DNA from: Vespa crabro
Taxonomy: Eukaryota > Arthropoda > Insecta > Hymenoptera > Vespidae
Assembly: GCF_910589235.1 (NCBI RefSeq)
Contig: NW_025813595.1
Location: 124,001-188,000, forward strand
Length of the DNA: 64,000 nucleotides
Direction of reading: 5' to 3'
A program made the position numbers and the translations under genes. Of the stretch, positions 51,481-64,000 are shown in pieces (position 1 is the stretch's first letter; each line of letters opens with the position of its first letter). The notes beneath the pieces were generated by a model. The model was not told the DNA's origin. It did no database searches and saw only the letters and a program-made list of their open reading frames with translations.

Positions 51481-52440
51481 AAAAACTTTGATTCCAATAT
51501 AAAATAGATGTTTGATCTTATGAAATGCAATGTTCTGAATCGATTGGTAACAATTTTCTAACTGTGGCACAAGTATTATTAAAGATTTCACGATTTTATC
51601 TTCGCATATACCGAAATTCGCGTATGTCGATTACGTTTTTCGACAATTATCATATTAAAACGCGTATTTAAACATAGTAAAAACTTTATATTCTTGTTAT
51701 ATTCTTTATTCTGCATCGATAGAATATAAAATCAATGAAATTGAACGAGATTTCAAGTTTTCGTTTTTCGACGATACGCGTATATGAGCGAAAAAACGTA
51801 TATACGATATGAAAGAATGTTAAAAACTTTGATTCCAATATAAAATAGATGTTTGATCTTATGAAATGCAATGTTCTGAATCGATTGGTAACATTTTTCT
51901 AACTGTGGCACAAGTATTATTAAAGATTTCACGATTTTATCTTCGCATATACCGAAATTCGCGTATGACGATTACGTTTTTCGACAATTATCATATGAAA
52001 ACGCGTATTTAAACATAGTAAAAACGTTATATTCTTGTTATATTCTTTATTCTGCATCGATAGAATATAAAATCAATGAAATTGAACGAGATTTCAAGTT
52101 TTCGTTTTTCGACGATACGCGTATATGAGCGAAAAATCGTATATACGATATGAAAGAATGTTAAAAACTTTGATTCCAATATAAAATAGATGTTTGATCT
52201 TATGAAATGCAATGTTCTGAATCGATTGGTAACATTTTTCTAACTGTGGCACAAGTATTATTAAAGATTTCACGATTTTATCTTCGCATATACCGAAATT
52301 CGCGTATGTCGATTACGTTTTTCGACAATTATCATATGAAAACGCGTATTTAAACATAGTAAAAACGTTATATTCTTGTTATATTCTTTATTCTGCATCG
52401 ATAGAATATAAAATCAATGAAATTGAACGAGATTTCAAGT

Positions 52441-52700
52441 TTTGGTTTTTCGACGATACGCGTATATGAGAGAAAAATCGTATATACGATATGAAATAAT
52501 GTTAAAAACTATGATTCCTATATAAAATAGATGTTTGATCTTATGAACTGCAATGTTCTGAATCGATTGGTAACATTTTTCGAACTGTAGCACAAGTATT
52601 ATTAAAGATTTCACGATTTTATCTTCGCATATACCGAAATTCGCATATGTCGATTAGGTTTTTCGACAATTATCATATGAAAACGCGTATTTAAACTTAG
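52441..52700 (+). repeat. Highly diverged single monomer
   Basis: About eleven differences from consensus lie within some 260 bp: 'tttggttttt', 'gagagaaaa', 'gaaataatg', 'aactatgattcc', 'cctatata', 'gaactgc', 'tttcgaactg', 'gtagcac', 'ttcgcatatg', 'gattagg' and 'aaacttag'. Most are private to this copy, unlike the shared markers elsewhere, so it has escaped recent homogenisation. Confidence 0.8.
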
Positions 52701-52869
52701 TAAAAACGTTATATTCTTGTTATATTCTTTATTCTGCATCGATAGAATATAAAATCAATGAAATTGAACGAGATTTCAAGTTTTCGTTTTTCGACGATAC
52801 GCGTATATGAGCGAAAAATCATATATACGATATGAAAGAATGTTAAAAACTTTGATTCCAATATAAAAT

Positions 52870-53500
52870 AGATGTTTGATCTTATGAAATGCAATGTTCT
52901 GAATCGATTGGTAACATTTTTCTAACTGAGGCACAAGTATTATTAAAGACTTGACGATTTTATCTTCGCATATACCGAAATGCGCGTATGTCGATTACGT
53001 TTTTCGACAATTATCATATGAAAACGGGTATTTAAACATAGTAAAAACGTTATATTCTTGTTATATTCTTTATTCTGCATCGATAGAATATAAAATCAAT
53101 GAAATTGAACGAGATTTCAAGTTTTCGTTTTTCGACGATACGCGTATATGAGCGAAAAATCGTATATACGATATGAAAGAATGTTAAAAACTTTGATTCC
53201 AATATAAAATAGATGTTTGATCTTATGAAATGCAATGTTCTGAATCGATTGGTAACATTTTTCTAACTGAGGCACAAGTATTATTAAAGACTTGACGATT
53301 TTATCTTCGCATATACCGAAATGCGCGTATGTCGATTACGTTTTTCGACAATTATCATATGAAAACGCGTATTTAAACATAGTAAAAACGTTATATTCTT
53401 GTTATATTCTTTATTCTGCATCGATAGAATATAAAATCAATGAAATTGAACGAGATTTCAAGTTTTCGTTTTTCGACGATACGCGTATATAAGCGAAAAA
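52870..53500 (+). repeat. Adjacent duplicated monomers with aaagacttgacg
   Basis: 'ctgaggc', 'aaagacttgacg' and 'aatgcgcg' occur in two neighbouring monomers exactly 341 bp apart (52945 and 53286). The first has the private change 'gaaaacgggta', the second 'gtatataagcg'. Confidence 0.82.
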
Positions 53501-56500
53501 TCGTATATACGATATGATAGAATGTTAAAAACTTTCATTCCAATATAAAATTGATGTTTGATCTTATGAAATGTAATGTTCTGAATCGATTGGTAACATT
53601 TTTCTAACTGTGGCACAAGTATTATTAAAGATTTCACGATTTTATCTTCGCATATACAGAAATTCGCGTATGTCGATTACGTTTTTCGACAATTATCATA
53701 TGAAAACGCGTATTTAAACATAGTAAAAACGTTATATTCTTGTTATATTCTTTATTCTGCATCGATAGAATATAAAATCAATGAAATTGAACGAGATTTC
53801 AAGTTTTCGTTTTTCGACGATACGCGTATATGAGCGAAAAATCGTATATACGATATGAAAGAATGTTAAAAACTTTGATTCCAATATAAAATAGATGTTT
53901 GATCTTATGAAATGCAATGTTCTGAACCGATTGGTTACATTTTTCTAACTGTGGCACAAGTATTATTAAAGATTTCACGATTTTAACTTCGCATATACCG
54001 AAATTCGCGTTAGTCGATTACGTTTTTCGACTATTATCATATGAAAACGCGTATTTAAACATATTAAAAACGTTACATTCTTGTTATATTCTTTATTCTG
54101 CATCGATAGATTATAAAATCAATGAAATTGAACGAGATTTCAAATTTTCGTTTTTCGACGATACGCGTATATGAGCGAAAAATCGTATATACGATATGAA
54201 GGAATGGTAAAAACTTTGATTCCAATATAAAATAGATGTTTGATATTATGAAATGCAATGTTCTGAATCGATTGGTAACATTTTTCTAACTGTGGCACAA
54301 GTATTATTAAAGATTTCACGATTTTATATTCGCATATACCGAAATTCGCGTATGTCGATTACGTTTTTCGACAATTATCATATTAAAACGCGTATTTAAA
54401 CATAGTAAAAACTTTATATTCTTGTTATATTCTTTATTCTGCATCGATAGAATATAAAATCAATGAAATTGAACGAGATTTCAAGTTTTCGTTTTTCGAC
54501 GATACGCGTATATGAGCGAAAAAACGTATATACGATATGAAAGAATGTTAAAAACTTTGATTCCAATATAAAATAGATGTTTGATCTTATGAAATGCAAT
54601 GTTCTGAATCGATTGGTAACATTTTTCTAACTGTGGCACAAGTATTATTAAAGATTTCACGATTTTATCTTCGCATATACCGAAATTCGCGTATGTCGAT
54701 TACGTTTTTCGACAATTATCATATTAAAAGGCGTATTTAAACATAGTAAAAACTTTATATTCTTGTTATATTCTTTATTCTGCATCGATAGAATATAAAA
54801 TCAATGAAATTGAACGAGATTTCAAGTTTTCGTTTTTCGACGATACGCGTATATGAGCGAAAAAACGTATATACGATATGACAGAATGTTAAAAACTTTG
54901 ATTCCAAAATAAAATAGATGTTTGATCTTATGAAATGCAATGTTCTGAATCGATTGGTAACATTTTTCTAACTGTGGCACAAGTATTATTAAAGATTTCA
55001 CGATTTTATCTTCGCATATACCGAAATTCGCGTATGTCGATTACGTTTTTCGACAATTATCATATGAAAACGCGTATTTAAACATAGTAAAAACGTTACA
55101 TTCTTGTTATATTCTTTATTCTGCATCGATAGAATATAAAATCAATGAAATTGAACGAGATTTCAAGTTTTCGTTTTTCGACGATACGCGTATATGAGCG
55201 AAAAATCATATATACGATATGAAAGAATGTTAAAAACTTTCATTCCAATATAAAATTGATGTTTGATCTTATGAAATGTAATGTTCTGAATCGATTGGTA
55301 ACATTTTTCTAACTGTGGCACAAGTATTATTAAAGATTTCACGATTTTATCTTCGCATATACCGAAATTCGCGTATGTCGATTACGTTTTTCGGCAATTA
55401 TCTTATGAAAACGCGTATTTAAACATAGTAGAAACGTTATATTCTTGTTATATTCTTTATTCTGCATCGATAGATTATAAAATCAATGAAATTGAACGAG
55501 ATTTCAAATTTTCGTTTTTCGACGATACGCGTTTATGAGCGAAAAATCGTATATACGATATGAAGGAATGGTAAAAACTTTGATTCCAATATAAAATAGA
55601 TGTTTGATCTTATGAAATGCAATGTTCTGAATCGATTGGTAATATTTTTCTAACTGTGGCACAAGTATTATTAAAGATTTCACGATTTTATCTTCGCATA
55701 TACCGAAATTCGCGTTAGTCGATTACGTTTTTCGACAATTATCATATGAAAACGCGTATTTAGACATAGTAAAAACGTTACATTCTTGTTATATTCTTTA
55801 TTCTGCATCGATAGAATATAAAATCAATGAAATTGAACGAGATTTCAAGTTTTCGTTTTTCGACGATACGCGTATATGAGCGAAAAATCGTATATACGAT
55901 ATGAAAGAATGGTAAAAACTTTGATTCCAAAATAAAATAAATGTTTGATCTTATGAAACGCAATGTTCTGAATCGATTGGTAACATTTTTCTAACTGTGG
56001 CACAAGTATTATCAAAGTTTTCACGATTTTATCTTCTCATATACCGAAATTCGCGTATGTCGATTACGTTTTTCGACAATTATCATATGAAAACGCGTAT
56101 TTAAACATAGTAAAAACGTTATATTCTTGTTATATTCTTTATTCTGCATCGATAGAATATAAAATCAATGAAATTGAACGAGATTTCAAGTTTTCGTTTT
56201 TCGACGATAGGCGTATATGAGCGAAAAATCGTATATACGATATGAAAGAATGTTAAAAACTTTGATTCCAATATAAAATAGATGTTTGATCTTATGAAAT
56301 GCAATGTTCTGAATCGATTGGTAACATTTTTCTAACTGTTGCACAAGTATTATTAAAGATTTCACGATTTTATCTTCGCATAGACCGAAATTCGCGTATG
56401 TCGATTACGTTTTTCGACTATTATCATATGAAAACGCGTATTTAAACATAGTAAAAACGTTATATTCTTGTTATATTCTTTATTCTGCATCGATAGAATA

Positions 56501-59500
56501 TGAAATCAATGAAATTGAACGAGATTTCAAGTTTTCGTTTTTCGACGATACGCGTATATGAGCGAAAAATCGTATATACGATATGAAAGAATGTTAAAAA
56601 CTTTGATTCCAATATAAAATAGATGTTTGATCTTATGAAATGTAATGTTCTGAATCGATTGGTAACATTTTTCTAACTGTGGCACAAGTATTATTAAAGA
56701 TTTCACGATTTTATCTTCGCATATACCGAAATTCGCGTATGTCGATTACGTTTTTCGACAATTATCATATTAAAAGGCGTATTTAAACATAGTAAAAACT
56801 TTATATTCTTGTTATAATCTTTATTCTGCATCGATAGAATATAAAATCAATGAAATTGAACGAGATTTCAAGTTTTCGTTTTTCGACGATACGCGTATAT
56901 GAGCGAAAAAACGTATATACGATATGAAAGAATGTTAAAAACTTTGATTCCAAAATAAAATAGATGTTTGATCTTATGAAATGCAATGTTCTGAATCGAT
57001 TGGTAACATTTTTCTAACTGTGGCACAAGTATTATTAAAGATTTCACGATTTTATCTTCGCATATACCGAAATTCGCGTATGTCGATTACGTTTTTCGAC
57101 AATTATCATATGAAAACGCGTATTTAAACATAGTAAAAACGTTACATTCTTGTTATATTCTTTATTCTGCATCGATAGAATATAAAATCAATGAAATTGA
57201 ACGAGATTTCAAGTTTTCGTTTTTCGACGATACGCGTATATGAGCGAGAAATCATATATACGATATGAAAGAATGTTAAAAACTTTCATTCCAATATAAA
57301 ATTGATGTTTGATCTTATGAAATGTAATGTTCTGAATCGATTGGTAACATTTTTCTAACTGTGGCACAAGTATTATTAAAGATTTCACGATTTTATCTTC
57401 GCATATACCGAAATTCGCGTATGTCGATTACGTTTTTCGGCAATTATCTTATGAAAACGCGTATTTAAACATAGTAAAAACGTTATATGCTTGTTATATT
57501 CTTTATTCTGCATCGATAGATTATAAAATCAATGAAATTGAACGAGATTTCAAATTTTCGTTTTTCGACGATACGCGTTTATGAGCGAAAAATCGTATAT
57601 ACGATATGAAGGAATGGTAAAAACTTTGATTCCAATATAAAATAGATGTTTGATCTTATGAAATGCAATGTTCTGAATCGATTGGTAACATTTTTCTAAC
57701 TGTGGCACAAGTATTATTAAAGATTTCACGATTTTATCTTCGCATATACCGAAATTCGCGTTAGTCGATTACGTTTTTCGACAATTATCATATGAAAACG
57801 CGTATTTAAACATAGTAAAAACGTTATATTCTTGTTATATTCTTTATTCTGCATCGATAGAATATAAAATCAATGAAATTGAACGAGATTTCAAGTTTTC
57901 GTTTTTCGACGATACGCGTATATGAGCGAAAAATCGTATACACGATATGAAAGAATGTTAAAAACTTTGATTCCAATATAAAATAGATGTTTGATCTTAT
58001 GAAATGCAATGTTCTGAATCGATTGGTAAAATTTTTCTAACTGTGGCACAAGTATTATTAAAGATTTCCCGATTTTATCTTCGCATATACCGAAATTCGC
58101 GTATGTCGATTACGTTTTTCGGCAATTATCTTATGAAAACGCGTATTTAAACATAGTAAAAACGTTATATTCTAGTTATATTCTTTATTCTGCATCGATA
58201 GAATTTAAAATCAATGAAATTGAACGAGATTTAAAGTTTTCGTTTTTCGACGATACGCGTATATGAGCGAAAAATCGTATATACGATATGAAAGAATGTT
58301 AAAAACTTTGATTTCAATATAAAATAGATGTTTGATCTTATGAAATGCAACGTTCTGAATCGATTGGTTACATTTTTCTAACTGTGGCACAAGTATTATT
58401 AAAGATTTCACGATTTTATCTTCGCATATACCGAAATTCGCGTTAGTCGATTACGTTTTTTGACAATTATCATATGAAAACGCGTATTTAAACATAGTAA
58501 AAACGTTATATTCTTGTTATATTCTTTATTCTGCATCGATAGAATATAAAATCAATGAAATTGAACGAGATTTCAAGTTTTCGTTTTTCGACGATACGCG
58601 TATATGAGCGAAAAATCGTATATACGATATGAAAGAATGTTAAAAACTTTGATTCCAATATAAAAAAGATGTTTGATCTTATGAAATGCAATGTTCTGAA
58701 TCGATTGGTAACATTTTTCTAACTGTGGCACAAGTATTATTAAAGATTTCACGATTTTATCTTCGCATATACCGAAATTCACGTATGTCGATTACGTTTC
58801 TCGACAATTATCATATTAAAAGGCGTATTTAAACATAGTAAAAACTTTATATTCTTGTTATATTCTTTATTCTGCATCGATAGAATATAAAATCAATGAA
58901 ATTGAACGAGATTTCAAGTTTTCGTTTTTCGACGATACGCGTATATGAGCGAAAAAACGTATATACGATATGACAGAATGTTAAAAACTTTGATTCCAAA
59001 ATAAAATAGATGTTTGATCTTATGAAATGCAATGTTCTGAATCGATTGGTAACATTTTTCTAACTGTGGCACAAGTATTATTAAAGATTTCACGATTTTA
59101 TCTTCGCATATACCGAAATTCGCGTATGGCGATTAGGTTTTTCGACAATTATCATATGAAAACGCGTATTCAAACATAGTAAAAACGTTATATTCTTGTT
59201 ATATTCTTTATTCTGAATCGATAGAATATAAAATCAATGAAATTGAACGAGATTTCAAGTTTTCGTTTTTCGACGATACGCGTATATGAGCGAAAAATCG
59301 TATATACGATATGAAAGAATGGTAAAAACTTTGATTCCAAATAAAATAAATGTTTGATCTTATGAAACGCAATGTTCTGAATCGATTGGTAACATTTTTC
59401 TAACTGTGGCACAAGTATTATCAAAGTTTTCACGATTTTATCTTCGCATATACCGAAATTCGCGTATGTCGATTACGTTTTTCGACAATTATCATATGAA

Positions 59501-60800
59501 AACGCGTATTTATACATAGTAAAAACGTTATATTCTTGTTATATACTTTATTCTGCATCGATAGAATATAAAATTAATGAAATTGAACGAGATTTCAAGT
59601 TTTCGTTTTTCGACGATACGCGTATATGAGCGAAAAATCGTATATACGATATGAAAAAATGTTAAAAACTTTGATTCCAATATAAAATAGATGTTTGATC
59701 TTATGAAATGCAATGTTCTGAATCGATTGGTAACATTTTTCTAACTGGGGCACAAGTATTATTAAAGATTTCACGATTTTATCTTCGCATATACCGAAAT
59801 TCGCGTTAGTCGATTACGTTTTTCGATAATTATCATATGAAAACGCGTATTTAAACATAGTAAAAACGTTATATTCTTGTTATATTCTTTATTCTGCATC
59901 GATAGAATATAAAATCAATGAAATTGAACGAGATTTAAAGTTTTCGTTTTTCGACGATACGCGTATATGAGCGAAAAATCGTATATACGATATGAAAGAA
60001 TGTTAAAAACATTGATTCCAATATAAAATAGATGTTTGATCTTATGAAATGCAATGTTCTGAATCGATTGGTAACATTTTTCTAACTGTGGCACAAGTAT
60101 TATTAAAGATTTCACGATTTTATCTTCGCATATACCGAAATTCGCGTTAGTCGATTAAGTTTTTCGACAATTATCATATGAAAACGCGTATTTAAACATA
60201 GTAAAAACGTTATATTCTTGTTATATTCTTAATTCTGCATCGATAGAATATAAAATCAATGAAATTGAACGAGATTTCAAGTTTTCGTTTTTCGACGATG
60301 CGCGTATATGAGCGAAAAATCGTATATACGATATGAAAGAATGTTAAAAACTTTGATTCCATTATAAAATTGATGTTTGATCTTATGAAATGTAATGTTC
60401 TGAATCGATTGGTAACATTTTTCTAACTGTGGCACAAGTATTATTAAAGATTTCACGATTTTATCTTCGCATATACCGAAATTCGCGTATGTCGATTACG
60501 TTTTTCGGCAATTATCTTATGAAAACGCGTATTTAAACATAGTAAAATCGTTATATTCTTGTTATATTCTTTATTCTACATCGATAGAATATAAAATCAA
60601 TGAAATTGAACGAGATTTCAAGTTTTCGTTTTTCGACGATACGCGTATATGAGCGAAAAATCGTATATACGATATGAAAGAATGTTAAAACTTTGATTCC
60701 AATATAAAATAAATGTTTGATCTTATGAAATGCAATGTTCTGAATCGATTGGTAACATTTTTCTAACTGTGGCACAAGTATTATTAAAGATTTCACGATT

Positions 60801-63800
60801 TTATCTTCGCATATACCGAAATTCGCGTATGTCGATTAGGTTTTTCGACAATTATCATATGAAAACGCGTATTCAAACATAGTAAAAACGTTATATTCTT
60901 GTTATATTCTTTATTCTGCATCGATAGAATATAAAATCAATGAAATTGAACGAGATTTCAAGTTTTCGTTTTTCGACGATACGCGTATATGAGCGAAAAA
61001 TCGTATATACGATATGAAAGAATGGTAAAAACTTTGATTCCAATATAAAATAAATGTTTGATCTTATGAAACGCAATGTTCTGAATCGATTGGTAACATT
61101 TTTCTAACTGTGGCACTAGTATTATCAAAGTTTTCACGATTTTATCTTCGCATATACCGAAATTCGCGTATTTCGATTACATTTTTCGACAATTATCATA
61201 TGAAAACGCGTATTTAAACATAGTAAAAACGTTATATTCTTGTTATATACTTTATTCTGCATCGATAGAATATAAAATCAATGAAATTGAACGAGATTTC
61301 AAGTTTTCGTTTTTCGACGATACGCGTATATGAGCGAAAAAACGTATATACGATATGAAAGAATGTTAAAAACTTTGATTCCAATATAAAATAGATGTTT
61401 GATCTTATGATATGCAATGTTCTGAATCGATTGGTAACATTTTTCTAACTGTGGCACAAGTATTATTAAAGATTTCACGATTTTATCTTCGCATATACCG
61501 AAATTCGCGTATGACGATTACGTTTTTCGACAATTATCATATGAAAACGCGTATTTAAACATAGTAAAAACGTTATATTTTTGTTATATACTTTATTCTG
61601 CATCGATAGAATATAAAATCAATGAAATTGAACGAGATTTCAAGTTTTCGTTTTTCGACGATACGCGTATATGAGCGAAAAATCGAATATACGATATGAA
61701 AGAATGTTAAAAACTTTGATTCCAATATAAAATAGATGTTTGATCTTATGAAATGCAATGTTCTGAATCGATTGGTAACATTTTTCTAACTGTGGCACAA
61801 GTATTATTAAAGATTTCACGATTTTATATTCGCATATACCGAAATTCGCGTATGTCGATTACGTTTTTCGACAATATTCATATGAAAACGCGTATTCAAA
61901 CATAGTAAAAACGTTATATTCTTGTTATATTCTTTATTCTGCATCGATAGAATATAAAATCAATGAAATTGAACGAGATTTCAAGTTTTCGTTTTTCGAC
62001 GATACGCGTATATGAGCGAAAAATCGTATATACGATATGAAAGAATGGTAAAAACTTTGATTCCAATATATAATAAATGTTTGATCTTATGAAACGCAAT
62101 GTTCTGAATCGATTTGTAACATTTTTCTAACTGTGGCACTAGTATTATCAAAGTTTTCACGATTTTATCTTCGCATATACCGAAATTCGCGTATTTCGAT
62201 TACATTTTTCGACAATTATCATATGAAAACGCGTATTTAAACATAGTAAAAACGTTATATTCTTGTTATATACTTTATTCTGCATCGATAGAATATAAAA
62301 TCAATGAAATTGAACGAGATTTCAAGTTTTCGTTTTTCGACGATACGCGTATATGAGCGAAAAAACGTATATACGATATGAAAGAATGTTAAAAACTTTG
62401 ATTCCAATATAAAATAGATGTTTGATCTTATGAAATGCAATGTTCTGAATCGATTGGTAACATTTTTCGAACTGTGGCACAAGTATTATTAAAGATTTCA
62501 CGATTTTATCTTCGCATATACCGAAATTCGCGTATGTCGATTACGTTTTTCGACAATTATCATATGAAAACGCGTATTTAATCATAGTAAAAACGCTATA
62601 TTCTTGTTATATTCTTTATTCTGCATCGATAGAATATAAAATCAATGAAATTGAACGAGATTTCAAGTTTTCGTTTTTCGACGATACGCGTATATGAGCG
62701 AAAAATCCTATATACGATATGAAAGAATGTTAAAAACTTTGATTCCAATATAAAATATATGTTTGATCTTATGAAATGCAATGTTCTGAATCGATTGGTA
62801 ACATTTTTCTAACTGTGGCACAAGTATTACTAAAGATTTCACGATTTTATATTCGCATATACCGAAATTCGCTTATGTCGATTACGTTTTTCGACAATTA
62901 TCATATGAAAACGCGTATTTAAACATAGTAAAAACGTTATATTCTTGTTATATTCTTTATTCTGCATCGATAGAATATAAAATCAATGAAATTGAACGAG
63001 ATTTCAAGTTTTCGTTTTTCGACGATGCGCGTATATGAGCGAAAAATCGTATATACGATATGAAAGAATGGTAAAAACTTTGATTCCATTATAAAATTGA
63101 TGTTTGATCTTATGAAATGTAATGTTCTGAATCGATTGGTAACATTTTTCTAACTGTGGCACTAGTATTATCAAAGTTTTCACGATTTTATCTTCGCATA
63201 TACCGAAATTCGCGTATTTCGATTACATTTTTCGACAATTATCATATGAAAACGCGTATTTAAACATAGTAAAAACGTTATATTCTTGTTATATACTTTA
63301 TTCTGCATCGATAGAATATAAAATCAATGAAATTGAACGAGATTTCAAGTTTTCGTTTTTCGACGATACGCGTATATGAGCGAAAAAACGTATATACGAT
63401 ATGAAAGAATGTTAAAAACTTTGATTCCAATATAAAATAGATGTTTGATCTTATGAAATGCAATGTTCTGAATCGATTGGTAACATTTTTCTAACTGTGG
63501 CACAAGTATTATTAAAGATTTCACGATTTTATCTTCGCATATACCGAAATTCGCGTATGTCGATTAGGTTTTTCGACAATTATCATATGAAAACGCGTAT
63601 TCAAACATAGTAAAAACGTTATATTCTTGTTATATTCTTTATTCTGCATCGATAGAATATAAAATCAATGAAATTGAACGAGATTTCAAGTTTTCGTTTT
63701 TCGACGATACGCGTATATGAGCGAAAAATCGAATATACGATATGAAAGAATGTTAAAAACTTTGATTCCAATATAAAATAGATGTTTGATCTTATGAAAT

Positions 63801-64000
63801 GCAATGTTCTGAATCGATTGGTAACATTTTTCTAACTGTGGCACAAGTATTATTAAAGATTTCACGATTTTATATTCGCATATACCGAAATTCGCGTATG
63901 TCGATTACGTTTTTCGACAATTATCATATGAAAACGCGTATTCAAACATAGTAAAAACGTTATATTCTTGTTATATTCTTTATTCTGCATCGATAGAATA
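60801..64000 (+). repeat. 3-monomer (1,023-bp) higher-order pattern
   Basis: The order 'attcaaacatag', 'aatggtaaaa', 'cactagtattatcaaagttttcacg', 'gtatttcgattacatttttcg', 'gttatatactt' and 'aaaaaacgtatatacg' starts near 60.87 kb, recurs at 61.89 kb, and recurs again, partly altered, near 62.9-63.4 kb. The third unit has 'ttccattataaaattg' and 'aatgtaatg' in place of 'ataaatg' and 'gaaacgcaatg', so the period is imperfect. The pattern runs off the window. Confidence 0.82.
63754..64000 (+). repeat. Partial satellite monomer at window end
   Basis: The last unit is cut by the window edge after 247 of 341 bases, inside the 'gcatcgatagaata' part. The array therefore continues beyond the window. 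This copy carries 'attcaaacatag' near 63941 and 'tatattcgc' near 63872, variants shared with neighbours in the 60.8-64 kb region. Confidence 0.95.

Larger units (their letters stand above)
51481..60800 (+). repeat. More heterogeneous array segment
   Basis: The monomers here carry more private substitutions than elsewhere. A recurring one combines 'catattaaaa', 'aaaactttata' and 'gaaaaaacgtatatacg' (51.65-51.8, 54.4, 54.7, 56.77 and 58.8 kb), at spacings of whole numbers of monomers (2,728, 341, 2,046 and 2,046 bp). Others are 'caaattttcg' with 'gaaggaatggtaaaa' and 'cgttacattc'. The monomer near 59339 has lost one base. No unique sequence is present. Confidence 0.8.
1..64000 (+). repeat. Satellite DNA array, 341-bp monomer, about 187.7 copies
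   Basis: The same 341-bp unit recurs from the first to the last base in one orientation. With the phase set at 'taaaaacttt', monomers start at 1, 342, 683, 1024, 1365, 1706 and so on, and the last complete one starts at 63413. Most copies differ from the consensus at only a few positions. No break, inversion or foreign insertion is seen. Length drift over 186 monomer steps is -14 bp, fully explained by 20 one-base losses and two +3 events. The consensus is about 29% G+C. Such arrays are typical of eukaryotic centromeric or pericentromeric heterochromatin; that location is inference, since no flanking sequence is present. Every stretch of this window without a separate entry consists of ordinary monomers and holds nothing else I can see. 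Confidence 0.98.

Noticed and set aside
1..64000. CRISPR array
   Set aside because: The repeats are 341 bp and contiguous, with no unique spacers and no cas genes.
1..64000. Phage, plasmid iterons or a bacterial origin
   Set aside because: Iterons are short and few. Nearly 190 copies of a 341-bp unit with higher-order structure and no gene in 64 kb is eukaryotic satellite organisation.
1..64000. Alpha satellite or another named satellite family
   Set aside because: 341 bp is twice 170.5, but I recognise no alpha-satellite sequence and no full CENP-B box with the CGGG end. I cannot match it to a named family without a database search.

Overview
The whole 64-kb window is one uninterrupted head-to-tail array of an AT-rich satellite repeat with a 341-bp monomer. 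With the phase set at the 'taaaaacttt' that opens the window, I count 187 complete monomers plus a 247-bp partial one at the right end. All are in the same orientation. No gene, RNA gene, transposon, CRISPR array or unique-sequence island interrupts them, and the array runs off both ends of the window.

This is eukaryotic heterochromatic DNA, most likely centromeric or pericentromeric. The species cannot be named from the sequence. By hand count the consensus is about 29% G+C (98 of 341) and has 22 CpG dinucleotides where about 7 are expected, so CpG is about threefold over-represented. An AT-rich repeat with no CpG depletion argues against a heavily methylated vertebrate or plant genome. It would fit an insect, with Hymenoptera one possibility, but this is weak inference.

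Layout. 1-13.3 kb: a mosaic of blocks repeated at offsets of 5,113, 2,386, 1,704, 682 and 8,521 bp, including four copies of a divergent monomer (marker 'gctatgtttt'). 13.3-21.6 kb: mixed monomers, a local 682-bp dimer and the first copies of a 'ttgtctaactg' block. 21.6-34.2 kb: a tandem duplication of about 6.1 kb whose second copy gained one monomer. 34.2-36.9 kb: a third, partial copy that lost one monomer. 37-45.4 kb: mostly 'taacttcgc/gcgttagtcg' monomers with short 1,023-, 682- and 341-bp duplications. 46.1-50.2 kb: a nearly perfect 2,045-bp (6-mer) tandem duplication. 50-60 kb: looser, more diverged monomers. 60.8-64 kb: a 3-mer (1,023-bp) higher-order pattern.

No genes work together here. 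What can be read is how the array evolves: nested unequal exchange at many scales, near absence of indels (20 single-base losses and two copies of one +3 event account for all phase drift), and patchy exchange of linked variants. Each monomer also has short dyads and a partial CENP-B-box-like motif, which are the best candidates for function.
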